DNA of 64,000 bases from Rhyzopertha dominica (GCA_025024175.1 QCXZ01000042.1:7333501-7397500); one strand, 5' to 3'; numbered from the stretch's first letter, positions 11,261-22,945 are shown. Program-made: numbers and translations. Notes: generated by a model from the letters alone, not told the origin.

Positions 11261-12110
11261 GCAAAAAACCGCTGCAATTTGAATCAATACTTCCACATCC
11301 AATTGTCAAAATGACATTTATGTTTTTATTTCTTTTTTTATACTATACGATTAGTAATCATGTTTTGAGCATTTTTTCTCTCTACACATTTTTTCTAAGA
11401 CAAGCACTCCTCGTGATATTAGCAAAAATATATAAATTTTAAAATCGTTTTTTTCCAAATAACTCAAAAATTATTAACTTAACAAAAAAATTACAAGAGT
11501 GCTTTCTGATCAGAAATTTGATTTTCTATATAATACCAAAATTTAAAAAAAATCGTACAAGCAGGGACCAAAATAGGTTTTTTGGAAATATTTCGAAAAT
11601 GTCAAAATTTTGAATAAATAAATAAATAAATAAATCTGATGACATTTTCATTTTTTGAATATATTAAGTATATTCGGAGATATTTAGGAAAAACCGTTTT
11701 TTTAAGTGACGTTTTTGCTAATATCTTCTAAACAGTTTGCTGTATCGAACATTTATAAAAAAGAATAATATTCGCACTTATACTACTAATCACATACTAA
11801 AACCAAAAAATATAAAAAATAAAAATTTGCAAAAAGGGTAGTTACCCCCAATTTTACCCCTTTCCCGATACCGCTCTTACCCCACAAACAATAGGTCGCT
11901 TTGGGTAGTTGAGATTTATTGCCAAATTTCAAGTTCATATATTATGTCTTTCGAAAGTTATCGTGTATACAAACAAATCCACAGACACACAGACAAGAAT
12001 TTTTTTGCTCAAATTTTGTTTTTTTTGCGTTTTCGACCATTTTAAAGCGAATGAGCAAATACATTTTTTTTTCGCGATACAATACTTCCCATCCATTGGA
12101 TGTAGAAGTA
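11261..12110 (+). repeat. dispersed repeat, copy R2
   Basis: Second direct copy of the R1 repeat, with the same 5' start and the same terminal block. It differs by indels, including an (AAAT)n expansion at 11613-11635 and a single rather than doubled end block. The end block CTTCCCATCCATTGGATG with TAGAAG makes a small hairpin. No coding sequence recognised; the overlapping frames at 11909-12145 are shadows. Confidence 0.85.
11613..11635 (+). repeat. (AAAT)n microsatellite
   Basis: Five to six AAAT units inside R2, absent from the matching place in R1. Confidence 0.85.
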
Positions 12111-12979
12111 ATTTACGCCATCCTTTAAAGACAGAGATCGATTAATAATTTCTACTCATAAGTTCAACTATGGAGTCAATAATCTGTTTTCAGTATGCTT
12201 TTTGAACGAGGAGCTTCTACGTTCCAAAGGTTTCAAATTTATTGTACCATCTACGGACATTGAGGCAACCCTTTAAAATGGTGTAAATTTAGACGTCAAC
12301 TTAGTTACTTAAGTAAGTAGTGGCCAGTATTGAGTACTATCTACCCTAAGGTAACTCGGACCACATATTTCTTTCATATACGTTGCAGTTTATTTTGTAT
12401 AAACAATCCCGAAACACGTAACAAACGTTAGAACTACTAATTACAACAAACTGGGATCTTTTGTACCATCCAGATGATGCAGACGCAAAGTGGGTAAGAT
12501 TTACTTCTACATTTGTCAGTATAACTAAACAATTAATAAAAAATTTATTTCATGATAACGTAATGCAAACTTTCGCTAAAATATCTACCTGTGAACCTAT
12601 TTAATCTCTTGTACTCCTTTTTTGTGCTGTGTCAAATTTAGAAACAATCATTTTCTTCTTGCGTGTTTTTCGTTTGTTACCTGCCATTAGTCGTATAATT
12701 TCGCAACAAAACAGTTCCTTTCAAGACCACACATTTTATTTGCGTTACGTACGTATGTATTAAAATAGCAATAAATTCTGGGAAAACACTTCGAATTTAA
12801 ATACTTATAGCACTTATTATAAAAATGTGCAGATCGTCGTATGGGGTGAATGTTACCCACCCACAAAAAGATTAAATCAACGTAGAGGTTGCTGAAGAAG
12901 TCGAAATGTCGAATTTGTTTTTGACAATAATGTAGAAAATGCTGTGCCTGAATAGTCAAATCTCATTAAACAGAATCGT
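12111..12979. other. no gene recognised
   Basis: A/T-rich. The 90-codon minus frame at 12687-12959 shows no motif. The right end runs into the transposase fragment that follows, and some of its 5' sequence may lie here. Confidence 0.42.
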
Positions 12980-13225
12980 AATCATTTACCACATGAACCT
13001 AAACAAATAGTTTTGAATGTTTATGAATATCTACACCAAAAATGCAGAGGGAGAAAGTAGGGCCATCGCAAAAACCAGTAGAATGACCAAAATTTCACAA
13101 TGAACCGTTAGAAATATAGCTCTAAACGGAATTCAGGACAGAAAAGTGCGAAAAGAGGTTGGCTTTCAAAGATGACGATTTATGAATTTTGAATTGACAA
13201 TTGAAGAATTACATAAGAAAATTAA
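12980..13225 (+). pseudogene. Tc1/mariner-superfamily transposase N-terminal (HTH) fragment
   Basis: Reads NHLPHEPKQIVLNVYEYLHQ, a stop after CRGRK, then in the next frame AIAKTSRMTKISQ(stop)TVRNIALNGIQD and RKVRKEVGFQR...FELTIEELHKKI. The order (hydrophobic start helix, K.T..S..TV..I, then a second helical block) is that of the N-terminal helix-turn-helix of a Tc1/mariner-like group common in insects (LS.EEK.IVLNVY.YF...). At least three stops or shifts, and no DDE domain follows here. Parts of what may be the same family lie at 38345-38650 (catalytic core) and 17477-17642 (tail). Confidence 0.55.
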
Positions 13226-13829
13226 AAGCTCATATGTTAGTTGTCATACTTATCGTTTCACTTATATTACGCAATCATGATAGGTAAGCTTTATTTTATT
13301 TTTCTACCTTCATGTTTCAACTTGTATCGTTTAGCTTGACATGAATTCATGTCCTTTTTTCCATTATATTAATAAATATCAACGTTTTGTATCGAGAAAT
13401 ATGAATTAACTTTGATATTTGATTGAATCTATGTTCCATGACCAAAACACCATAGAGGCTCTATCCTTATTACCATATTTGTTTATGCTTACTGTCTAAT
13501 GTAACTCTAATAAACATGTACACCAAAGGTTGCCCAAAAATAATAATGATTACACTAGGTGTTTTTTATCAAAGCTTTTCAGCATGAGCGTTTTAACAAT
13601 ATCAAACTGATATTGAGAAGCCATCGATTCTAGACAACCCAGACATTTTTAGCTGTCGAAATGAAAACCAGCAATACAAAACCAATATAAAATCAGTAAA
13701 AAGATAATTGTCGGAAATGTACCCAAGAATCGCAATGGGTTAAATTCCCCAAACGACATTACCACTTTTCTTAATAACTCAGAAACAAACTTTGCTAATA
13801 CCCTCCAACTGCACTACCTTAATGCTAAT
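13226..13829. other. no gene recognised
   Basis: A/T-rich sequence without motif. Confidence 0.42.
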
Positions 13830-14345
13830 TTGCGAATGGCGTGCCTGCTAATTCCGAAAGTTTAGAAGCCAAATCCGACTAGTTTCACTGAACTTGCCGC
13901 AGATTTCCATCAGAGGATAAGTTTTTAATGGGCGCGCGGCGATACGGGCCGCTTGAAACAAACGACGGTGATATATTTCCGTCACGTTTTTCACTAGTCT
14001 GGTCCGAGACCGCCTGACTAGAATCGAGAGAGCTGGGCCACGTCTGGAATTTGGAATTGCATGTCGGTGGTGTATAGGAAATTTGTAGCAAAAATTTGTG
14101 TATCGAATACAAAGGAACTGCCGAAGATACCTGTAGCTTTCGTAGATGGCTCGTTGCATTCGCTATATCGTCATAATAATATTTAAGAGGGTAAATTGCT
14201 ACGTTCTATCTCTAGCCAACTTAATAAGATATTTTTAAACAAAATCAAACATAACCTCTCTTGCGTCGTAGACACCTTTCCCAACGGTACCTCCCTGCAG
14301 TCAGATTTGCATCGGCTTCTGGAAAAATGTTTTCCTAGCTCATTC
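13830..14345. promoter_or_regulatory. CpG-rich block, candidate regulatory DNA
   Basis: 13,840-14,150 and 14,260-14,340 are CpG-dense islands in A/T-rich DNA (GGGCGCGCGGCGATACG is one example). Two overlapping minus-strand frames (103 and 75 codons, 13848-14159) are open here, but neither shows a domain and both can follow from composition. A coding exon cannot be excluded. Confidence 0.25.
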
Positions 14346-14689
14346 AGTCATTAATTTACAGCGNATATGACTTCACTATAATTATACTCTAGAATCAGTA
14401 AAATGGGGTGGAACTTCTATCAAACGGAACCTTATTTAAATAAATGCAGACGTAACAAAACCTAAAATATAACCCGAAACATTGTATTTATGGAATAAAA
14501 CTGTTCTTTTCAAGAATATATAACGTGCTGTAGTTGTCACTCCCTTTGACAAATAAACAGTTGTAAGTATTTCGGGGAAAATTAATGTTACAAAGTTTCC
14601 TGCAAACTGAACGACTTTAAAATTGCTAGCAGTGGATATTCAAGGTACTTTTTTGTGAATCTCGAGTTTTGCAGTGAACTTCTTCATTT
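14346..14689. other. no gene recognised
   Basis: A/T-rich with one ambiguous base at 14,364. Nothing recognised. Confidence 0.42.
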
Positions 14690-15660
14690 TTAGTTCTTTG
14701 GTGATTTTTTATGGTGCGAAGAGGTTGCTTCGTCAAACTATTTGCTGAACTGCTACCATTCAGGTAGGGCAGGCAGGGCGTCCCCCGGGGCTCCGTTCTG
14801 AGACCAGTTTTGTTTAACATTTTCATTGCTTATAAGCAGCCAAATCAAAGACTGTAAAGTTTACTATTTATGCTTATGATGTACAGATCATGCTCTGTTT
14901 TGACTGCTACTACGACTAATGAAGATGTTAAATCGATATCACTGGACTAAATAATGGACTGAAACTTAATGCAGCAAAAACAAATGCAATTATCTTCAAG
15001 GGCAGGTCTGCAGACGGCGATTTGCATCTTTTTTCTGGATGGCCAGAATATAGCCCAATTTTTAGTGATAGTGGTTGGCTAAATATGAAGGAGAGGTTGG
15101 GTATATTTTTGTTGTCTTGTTCAGAAGTTGTTGAGGGATAGGGTACCAGTTTGCTTACTCGTACAGTAAGGTTATTAAATGAAGCGCAATTCATTCCAGA
15201 TCAAGGTTTGCGGATACAACAATAAGTGTACCAGCCCATAGTTCGGAATTCGTTAAAAAGGGTTTTTCTTACCAGGCATGCAAAGTTTACAATTCCATTC
15301 CTAAAGCACTTCATTCACTAGCTTGTCAAGCTTTAGGTTCAGAATTGCTAGCATGATTAGGTTATGTGAACTGATTGTGTGAATATATATGTTTATTTTT
15401 TTATTCTTTTTTTTTTAATTTATTTCTTGTTCTGCACTACGGATTGCTTTAATATGTGTTTTATATTTGCATGTGCATAAATAATTATATCTTGTTAAAT
15501 AAAGAGCTATATATTTATTCACATTATTTGATAAATTACGTTGTCAAGGCAGGAATTAAAAAAACCAGTATGTGGCGGATTTCCTGCAATTTTTTTCTGT
15601 ATGTAAATTTGTATATTTACTAACGGAAAATAAACGATTATTATTATTATTTTTATTTTG
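14690..15660 (+). mobile_element. 5'-truncated LINE with RT remnant and tail
   Basis: Second jockey-like LINE copy. Seen in order: GVPRGSVLRPVLFNIFIA near 14,770-14,825 (the PQGSVLGPLLFNIFI block); YAYDVQI near 14,868-14,890, where the catalytic YADD is changed to YAYD; LNNGLKLNAAKTNAIIFKGR (14,950-15,005); and, in shifted frames, a C-terminus FADTTISVPAHSSEFVKKGF then SYQACKVYNSIPKALHSLA (15,205-15,330). The 3' end is AATAAACG followed by a TTATTATTATTATTTTTATTTT tail at 15,630-15,660. Frameshifts, stops and the YADD mutation make it inactive. The sequence differs enough from the 6.2-kb copy to be another family or subfamily. Confidence 0.85.
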
Positions 15661-16954
15661 TCCTCCAACAATATTTCATCATCTTTATTATTGTTTTATT
15701 CGAAGGCGCCAGTGATTGGTCGAATATGTAGGTACATTTACAAATGAAGTTCATCAACATTTAATAAATTAATGCGTNACTCCCTCTCTTGACTATGTCA
15801 TACGAAACATAGCCTACTGATGTATTATTTTAAATGTCTGTATGCATATTAATAGGGGTCATTCCTTATTTTAGAACATTTATAAATAATTAAAAGTTTA
15901 TTCATGGGCAAAAGTAATGTACCGTTAAGTAATCAAATGACCTTCCATGCAGGAAGGAATAAGCAGGCTTCCTTCCGCCACACACCTGGATGAGCTTCTA
16001 TCTGAAGAAGATTGAAATTAAATCATCGAAACGTATTTGAAAGTTGTCAATTTTTTTTACAACCTAGCTCCCGACTTATTTCCAAGAAGTTTATTAAATT
16101 CTGTATTTGCTGAACGCTATAACTTGGTGCTTCACAAATAGAGAAAGTTCACTGAAAGGGATTAATTTAGAAATAAAAGAAGTAATAATATACTCAGTGT
16201 GAAAATCTAAAGGCTCTTTAACAAAAGATAATATATTTCAGATGATGCTAAGCCGTTTACGCATAATTGAACGCAATCCTTTTGAATAAGTATGACCCTG
16301 AATGCAAAGAACATAATAAATTATTTACACCCATGAAGCTTGTAACCATAAAATATATTTTGCTAATTGACGATGGAGAGAAGGGACTTTGTAATTGCAT
16401 AATAAAATATACCTTAATTATACAGGAAAGGTGGCAGTGCAGTCAATTATTGAATTAATATACTGACTGGCATAGAAATACGAACATCCAGTTCGTATTG
16501 AACTAACGTAAGTAAATTATTAAAGAACAAACGAAAATTGGGGAGAAACAGTATAAAAAATCAAATTCGGTTAATAACAATTTTTTACTGTAGGCATACT
16601 GACAAATTAAAGTAGCAAGGTATAGTTGCTATTCAGTAAACATACTAATAAGCATATCTAATAGCTAATACCTACAGTCCAAAAAATTAAGCACAAAATC
16701 AAATTTTTCTCTACGGTCTTTATAACCAGCTAAGATTTTGATAAACGAAAATTGAATTACCTACCATATATAATAATTCTGCAACATTTAAAAAATATTA
16801 AAGTAAAAATGCCAATCTACCCAAATGATCCTAAAACTCCAATATTGTATGTTGTATACAGATGCATAAGTCTTTTCTCTGCCTTCACATCCACCAAAAT
16901 ATTATAATACTGCCTTGAGAACTTCTTTAATCGATAGGGCTGTACCACTAAAGC
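15661..16954. other. no gene recognised
   Basis: A/T-rich. Holds one ambiguous base at 15,778 and the hammerhead-like motif at 16002-16031 described separately. The 63-codon frame at 16267-16458 has no motif. Confidence 0.42.
16002..16031 (+). ncRNA. hammerhead-like core
   Basis: CTGAAGA (fits CUGANGA), a stem made by GATT and AATC around a 7-base loop, then TCGAAACG (GAAA box). This is the enzyme-strand pattern of hammerhead ribozymes carried by Penelope-like elements. One unpaired A follows the CUGANGA box, and no cleavage site or stem III could be placed, so it may be a degraded copy or chance. Confidence 0.25.
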
Positions 16955-17030
16955 TTCAAGCACGTACCCCTCCCGCAAACCCTTGAAAATATGACATTGC
17001 ATGTCCTTAACCAACTGCGCGACCATAAAA
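16955..17030 (-). repeat. possible tRNA-derived SINE head
   Basis: Read from 17,030 leftward: GTCGCGCAGTTGGTTAAGGA resembles the A-box region of a tRNA promoter, and about 35 bases on GGGTTTGCGGGAGGGGTACG resembles a worn B-box. Together they suggest the head of a tRNA-derived SINE. The B-box is poor and no tail was found. Confidence 0.33.
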
Positions 17031-17476
17031 TGTATTACAAGGCCGAATCATCTTTATTCGCCGGCATTTATCACTTGATATATCTGATAGCCGCGGTGCA
17101 CGAGACTCGGCTAATGTCACGCCACGCACCCTCGCTAACTGCACCCCCGTATATGTGGGAGCGCACTAATTGTACACTGGATGTAAATTGCCGACGTCAT
17201 CTATATAATATGTGTTTAGCTTTGTTAAGAATCCTTCATCTTTTGTTGTTAATCAATAGAATCAAAGATAAATATTAATTAAATTATCATCAACTGAAAG
17301 AAAAAAATGTAGGTAGGCTGTACCTTCGACACACTCGAAATTTTAACGTGGGTACTTCTGATGCATGGAGATTTTTTTATTTAAAAATGCTTACTCGCTT
17401 AATAAATTAGCTTATTATTAAAACAATAATTAATATTACCAACATTAACATTATATTTACAAATAATATACAAGTA
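17031..17476. promoter_or_regulatory. candidate regulatory block at 17031-17210
   Basis: 17,031-17,210 is CpG-rich (ATTCGCCGGCATTTATCAC, CCGCGGTGCACGAGAC) with no motif-bearing protein. The rest to 17,476 is plain A/T-rich DNA. The 95-codon frame at 16991-17278 has no motif. Confidence 0.22.
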
Positions 17477-17642
17477 CTATTGATTTCCATCATTGTCACT
17501 GTCCGTATGCGAATTGCCACTAACTGTTATTAAAATATTTTGAGGTGGTGATGTAATAAAACTATTTTCTACATCTAACATACAGTTCTTCCATTTTTCT
17601 GTAGCTATTTTGTTAACCTCTCTTCTAATTAACTCGACTACG
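17477..17642 (-). pseudogene. transposase-like C-terminal acidic tail
   Basis: From 17,642 leftward the frame reads ELIRREVNKIATEKWKNCML, DVENSFITSPPQNILITVS, then GNSHTDSDNDGNQ and a stop. The pattern (I..EVN.I....W..C..HV....) followed by an Asp/Ser-rich end is what I recall for the C-termini of a Tc1/mariner-like group. No catalytic domain is attached; upstream sequence is not readable. Confidence 0.42.
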
Positions 17643-17795
17643 CAGCAGAACTTTCAGGATGATCATTATATTTTCTAAGAGCCGTTTGCCACTAATACCT
17701 ATTTAAGTACTTGAATAAGTTCTTAAAATTATTATACTGAAAATTAGATGCGCGCGCCGTTTCAATACAAGAAATAAGCGTACGGCTTTGTTCTC

Positions 17796-17813
17796 AATTT
17801 GTAATTACAAATT
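17796..17813. repeat. perfect 18-bp palindrome with TAATTA core
   Basis: AATTTGTAATTACAAATT is identical to its reverse complement. The centre is a homeodomain-dimer-like TAATTA. On either side, about 35-45 bp away, lie GCGCGCGCC and GTGCGCGTGCGCC. Confidence 0.6.
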
Positions 17814-17940
17814 CTTTTCAGTAAGTATTTCAATACGTGCGCGTGCGCCCTTTTGTAGTTCTAATCGTGATTTTCTCAACGTAAAGCTATTCTAACCGTA
17901 ATCTATTAAATTCCGTCTTTATACAATAGCAAATGCAATG

Positions 17941-17977
17941 TAAGGTCTATTCTACTGCTAGAGAAAAGTAGACCTTA
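17941..17977. repeat. short hairpin TAAGGTCTA/TAGACCTTA
   Basis: 9-bp perfect arms around a 19-base loop, 160 bp upstream of the Harbinger fragment. It could be that element's terminal debris or unrelated. Confidence 0.4.
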
Positions 17978-18132
17978 GATGTAACCCACTCATAAACAAT
18001 TACTTTTGCTGTTGTTTGTGTTTGTGGTCACCCCCGAATTACCACAATTTGTAGTTAAAAGTAAAAAAAAATGCCTGTTGACTGAAAAAAATTATTAAAT
18101 GCATCAGCGTTGATACTAACAATGATATTGCA

Positions 18133-18300
18133 AGGAGAATGAATGTTTATGGCTTCTTAAATGTGCTGAAAGAAGAGCTGCTAATAGAAGATCCAGCAGC
18201 ATATAAAATTTTCTACAAATAAGCAATGCTTCATTTGAAAAATTGTTTGAACTTGTCCATAACAAAATAGGGAAACAAGGTACACAATTCCGTGAAACCA
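18133..18300 (+). pseudogene. PIF/Harbinger nuclease N-terminal fragment
   Basis: Reads NVYGFLNVLKEELLIEDPAA, then after a one-base shift FLQISNASFEKLFELVHNKI and GKQGTQFRETIPS. This matches the start of PIF/Harbinger transposases (ELR.EDP..Y.NFLRMS..SFD.LL..V.P.I.K..T..R.AI...), ahead of the DDE domain. Nothing after the PS...V position is readable and no catalytic residues are present. Confidence 0.6.
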
Positions 18301-21065
18301 TTCCTTCCGTCTCAACACATCAGGTTCCCGGGGTTGTCAAAAGTTTACTCACACCAATATACATATTTTAAGAGGCCCAAAACTGCATTTCATGTTTATG
18401 TATTAATTAGCTGGTAGTAGGAAGTCAGCCCAAATTAACAGATAGCCCCTATTCAATTAGTCTTTAGTTGGAGCCGTTTATAGAGACTTTAGACCAAACA
18501 TGGCAACCAATCAAAGTTTCTGATAGAAAAAGCAAAGCAGTTTATAAGACAATAGCTGTTTAGACGAGGGCAAACAAAGCAAGTTTAAGAAGAAAGAAAT
18601 TGTTAATATATTTAATGCATCGGATATGAACTTCCATAGTAACTGTAAGAAGAATGATGTTCTCCTAAGTGAGGGCTCATGGATAGGATTTATTGCGACA
18701 AAAGGATATAAGATATGTCAAAAGCCCAGTTAAGTACAACAGAAAGCATTGTATAGGACAAGGAGTCCTTTTTCTTAAGCATCGAAATGTCACATTCCCA
18801 TTCCAATGAACAATTACAAATTAAAAAACACATGTTAATATCCAAGACACACAAAAGATACGGCAAACAAATATGAACAATATCATCTAATGCAAACGAT
18901 AAAAAAATGAGATATCTATAGAGACATGTGTACTAATCGTAAGTAAATCTAGAATGTTAAGAAAAATATAACAAAGCTATCTAAAACGATAGATTCAGAG
19001 ATGGTTAAAAAGTTACTATCAGTATATGTTAAATAAAGTTATGGTTTAATATTAATGCATAATGAATTTACATTAATGACTACAATTTGACATTATTGTT
19101 TTGCTACATTTTCGATTATAAACACTATATGATACCAAACTGGCACAGCAGGTATAAACCAAAAATGTTTTGCCTAATCATAATGATACGTCCTAGAAAT
19201 AAAGAATTTTTAATTTTCCTTATTTTATATCTCCATAATAAATTTTTTTTTGATCAAACATTATAATGCTTAAGTAAGCGAACATACATCATAGTTGACA
19301 ACCTGATTACTAAGCCGACAATATATAAAATAATCTAGCTAGATAAACTTGCAGTATTTGGTTATCTCATCAAGTCAGATTACCTGGCCTAAAAAATTAC
19401 TTTTTATTAAAGTATTTGACCAATATTTATTCACGCTTTTTACTGAATTTCACAATATTTGGATAGTTCCATGCTCCTTTTCATGAGCAGTTATACAACA
19501 AATTTGAAAGCCAAAACTGTCGCCCATGTTTTCTCGTTTTGATTAATTCCCAGTTTCTATTACTCGATTGGCGTTGTACAAGACTGCCACATATCTGCGA
19601 TTCACTATTTTCTGCCATAGCTTGAACTTTGCAAACCGCTATTTCAGCTGCGCCTCTATTTTGGTTACATAACCTCCGGCCATGTCTGAGTGGGTTTAAT
19701 TTGCATTAAGGTATGTCGTTGGACTAACCACGCAAATATTTATCCAGGTGACATTGACCAAACGTTGAAGCATGACTTGGAATTGTTCTAAAGTTATTCA
19801 CAACCGAAATTGGCGAGTGGGAGGCCCATTCACTAATTTGCCGCCGTATAATGGCGTACTTTGACCTCAGTTCAAAGTTAGGTATGTAGGGATTCACGGA
19901 ATTAAAGATTACTAATTTGGAATTAGTCATGCGGGAGAGCTTTTTTTAAAATAAATTTTATTTTGGATGGGACTTCATATCATGAATACGTTTTTGTGAC
20001 TAATGCATTGATGCTTATCATTGGTTACATTTTCGTAAAGTGTCAAAATTTGTCTTAAGAATTGGACATCATCAATTAGCTCGTTATTCCGGTGGCTCTG
20101 ACCAAAAATTCCTAATGATCTAGTATGTAATACTGGCGAAGCAATCAAGAGACTTTAGTAACTTTCTATTGATGCCATTATTTTCAGATGTTGCTAGCTA
20201 ACCTACATTATTTTGGTATGAAAAGGCTATCTTTCTGATTACACTACCACTATCAAAAATGGGTTCCACAAAGAAAAATTGTGGGTACAATACTATTTAG
20301 TATCAAAATATGGTTTAGTTACACAGACGTTGTTTCTTATATAAAACATAGTTATTATCATGTTATGTATTTTATACAAGTATTACACAATGTGTGGTGC
20401 AGTTTCAACATTACACATTTGCATAAGTAGTACTAGATAAACAGCTCAGAAATTTTTTAGGTAAATCAGCTTACTCTTTCTACATCATACGAACCATTCA
20501 GCAAAAAGGTCTTCCTGGAGCAGAAAAACAGAAGATGACTCACCTGGAACAAAAAAGAGCAAGCATTAGTTTAAAAAGCATATACGTTCCAATGTACAGG
20601 GTAAACCTTCATAAATAAGTCATAAATAGGTAATTAATCAAAAAATGACTTCTAGTGGTTGAGTAAAAACAAAAAGCTTATTCGAATACAATTCTTTTGA
20701 TAGAAAACTAGTCGAACAACGGATGTAGATAATTACAGGCAAAAACATTGACACGTATATTGGATTTCCTGTTATTTGTGGCACGTGTGTATTTTGCTAG
20801 TGAATAGATGCCACAAAAACTAAGAAAGTGTACGTTATAAACGTTGAACAAATTTATATGTAAATTGCAACATAATTCATTTTGCTTTTAGTCTAAAAAT
20901 ACACTACCTATCCCGCCTGTCTCGCTCAGTTTGGATTTAGGCTTAACGCTTTATCGTAACGTTACAATCCATTGTCCGTTGCTATCATACTAGCTTATGG
21001 TGAATATAAGTTAACATAGTAATAAATTGGTGATATGCAGTTTTACAAGAAAAAAAATGATCACA
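18301..21065. other. no gene recognised
   Basis: A/T-rich. 19,440-19,720 is slightly richer in GC and holds ATTAATTCCC and GGTTACATAACCTCCGG, but gives no gene. The minus frame 19724-19930 has no motif. Confidence 0.42.
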
Positions 21066-21412
21066 TTAGTAGAAAAGTAAATGGCAACGTCACCTTTTAG
21101 CAACAACAGACATGATGACAAAGTCACCTAGCTGCCATAATGGGAACTACTTCCTGCACTATGCTGTCTGCACCACCACGGCCGACTACAGACATACTTG
21201 TTTCGCTGTTGTTATAGCTCGTCAGTGTAGTTTAGGTCTAATGCAGACAGCACGGCACAGAACTGGTTTTGTCTCTACACCAAAGCAATGGTATGATGTT
21301 AGTAGAAAAATAGATGGCAGTGCCATCTATCAGCTACAAACTGATATAATGACAAAGCCACCACTGATCAACCTGGTAGAAGGCAGGTCACTTCCTTGGT
21401 GATGATAGTACA
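21066..21412. repeat. doublet of a 233-bp repeat unit
   Basis: TTAGTAGAAAA-TA-ATGGCA... at 21066 recurs at 21299 (233-bp step), each followed by (A/T)CAGC/AGCAACAA and ATGACAAAG(T/C)CACC about 50 bp later. The second unit holds the palindrome ATAGATGGCAGTGCCATCTAT. The 96-codon frame across it (21112-21402) is a by-product. This may be a short satellite remnant or the two ends of one element. Confidence 0.6.
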
Positions 21413-22189
21413 AACACATAAATGAATTTCAATAATGCGGTTTCCATAAGGCATGCTTTGTTGCGTTTAGTCCATTAGATAATCCATATAGCGGATTAAA
21501 CTGTGCAACCTTCAACTCTCCGAATACAGTCTTTTAAAAGCTGATAGTTTGATAGATTATAACAGGCAAAAGACCTTGGTGAAGATCTTATTATTATTAT
21601 TTAGAAGCTATATAAGAACTAAAGCCACTTCTTTTTAGAGCTTCTGTTTAGTTGCTTTAGTTGTTCAAAACGTCTACAACACTTTGTAATAAAACTTTAA
21701 TAAAACACTGGTTAACCTGGAACACGATAATCGTTTAAATACCTGCAGTTGTAATACGCTGTATCACAAAACCTTTAAAACCCATAAAACAGTTATAAGT
21801 TACTGCAAAATAGTTCTTACAATCATTCTACAGCCCAAAATAGCCTTAAAGCCATCGTTTGCTCCTTAAATTTTTTAACCAGTAGGCATTGCATCTAAAA
21901 AAATAGGTGCGCTAATTTGAAAGCTTGTGGAGCTAACATAACATTTTTTTGTTTATAGCATTAGTCCTTTAGCAGATATTTAAATTATTGCTAAATTAAC
22001 TTTCTTTATTTAAATGGCGTTAAATATGTCCTAATATACCTAGAAGAATAAGTAATCAAAGTGTCAACAATTTCTGTAATGAGCCAGCATCCTGGCCGAT
22101 TTTCACGTAGAATCTCAAGTTGATTAAGCACAGGTGTTGGAAAATATTGAATAAACATATTCGCAACAGGTCCAAAGTCTTAGGTAGGC
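21413..22189. promoter_or_regulatory. LTR- or promoter-like block at 21600-21735
   Basis: CTATATAAGAAC (TATA-like) near 21,610 is followed by TTCTGTTTAGTTGC 40 bp on, then two AATAAAAC polyadenylation-like signals by 21,710. This layout resembles a solo LTR or promoter-bearing repeat, but no paired TG..CA ends or target duplication were found. A short TTATTATTATTATTT run lies just upstream. The rest is unassigned A/T-rich DNA. Confidence 0.22.
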
Positions 22190-22945
22190 AGAATTTTTAA
22201 AGATTTAATTTATTTAACATAATTTCCTTTTAGACATACATTTAACAGAATGTTCATACAGTAATTATAAACCCTTAGAAACCACTTCTCAGCGGCACAT
22301 TTTCATCTTTCACCCTTCAAATGTTTTTGAGATTTGGTAGTAAATAGTATTCTGAAGGTATTAGATCAATCAATTCAAAACCAATCAATATTTTGCAATG
22401 CAATCAAGGGCTTGTGGTGGCTAGGGGCGTTTCTTGCTTGCTGTGGTAAGTTCTACGCGTGTTTCCACCAGTTTTTTCCGTAATTTAGCTATCAATTCCT
22501 GCAATATGCTCCAGTGACAGTTCTACCTAGTTCCAAGAAATCTAACAGAATTACCCCTCCTTTGTCCTAGAAAAAGGAAGCAAGTACCTTGCCAGTTCTT
22601 TTGTCTCTGAGTCATAATGATGGATCCATATTTCGTCCATAGTAACAATGCGATCCAAAAGGTTTGAGAAATCTTCAAAACCATTTCTTTCGATATTATC
22701 ACGCCAACACGCTTTCTTACTCCCAAATCGTGACATATAATATGAAACACACGTTCGTAGAAAATGTGCAATGTTTCTGCTATTTGTACGAGTCCAATCA
22801 ATATTTTCCGGAGTGGTCACAAAAATTGCTCTTCCTGAAGAGTGCTCATCTTTGACATCTGGTCTTCCTCTTTTAAATTCAGCAGCGCAGTTTTTTAAAG
22901 TGGTATATGAAGGACCGCGAGCACCTTAGGTTTCGTTTTTAACAA
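22190..22945 (-). pseudogene. mariner transposase relic
   Basis: Near full-span mariner transposase read right to left, broken by frameshifts. APSYTTLKNCAAEFKRGRPD (HTH linker), HSSGRA, TTPENIDW, then after a shift VFHIICHDLGVRKRVG. ERNGFEDFSNLLDRIVTMDE with IWIHHYDSETKEL follows, where MDE carries the first catalytic Asp. Next come GVILLDFLELGRTVTGAYCR, PPQ..., LIPSEYYLLPNL (third catalytic position is Glu in PSEYY where mariners have Asp) and KGNYVK near 22,220. The VTxDExW and HHYDPE.K signatures point to the classical mariner group. The HDNAPAH segment with the second Asp is lost. Terminal repeats not identified. Confidence 0.82.

Larger units (their letters stand above)
17643..18132. other. 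no gene; palindromes and Z-DNA-prone runs
   Basis: Contains an 18-bp palindrome (17796-17813), alternating purine-pyrimidine GC runs on both sides of it, and a small hairpin (17941-17977). No gene. Confidence 0.45.

Noticed and set aside
13848..14159. 103-codon minus frame as a coding exon
   Set aside because: Overlaps a second open frame on the same strand in a CpG-rich block; neither has a recognisable domain. Kept only as a candidate regulatory block.
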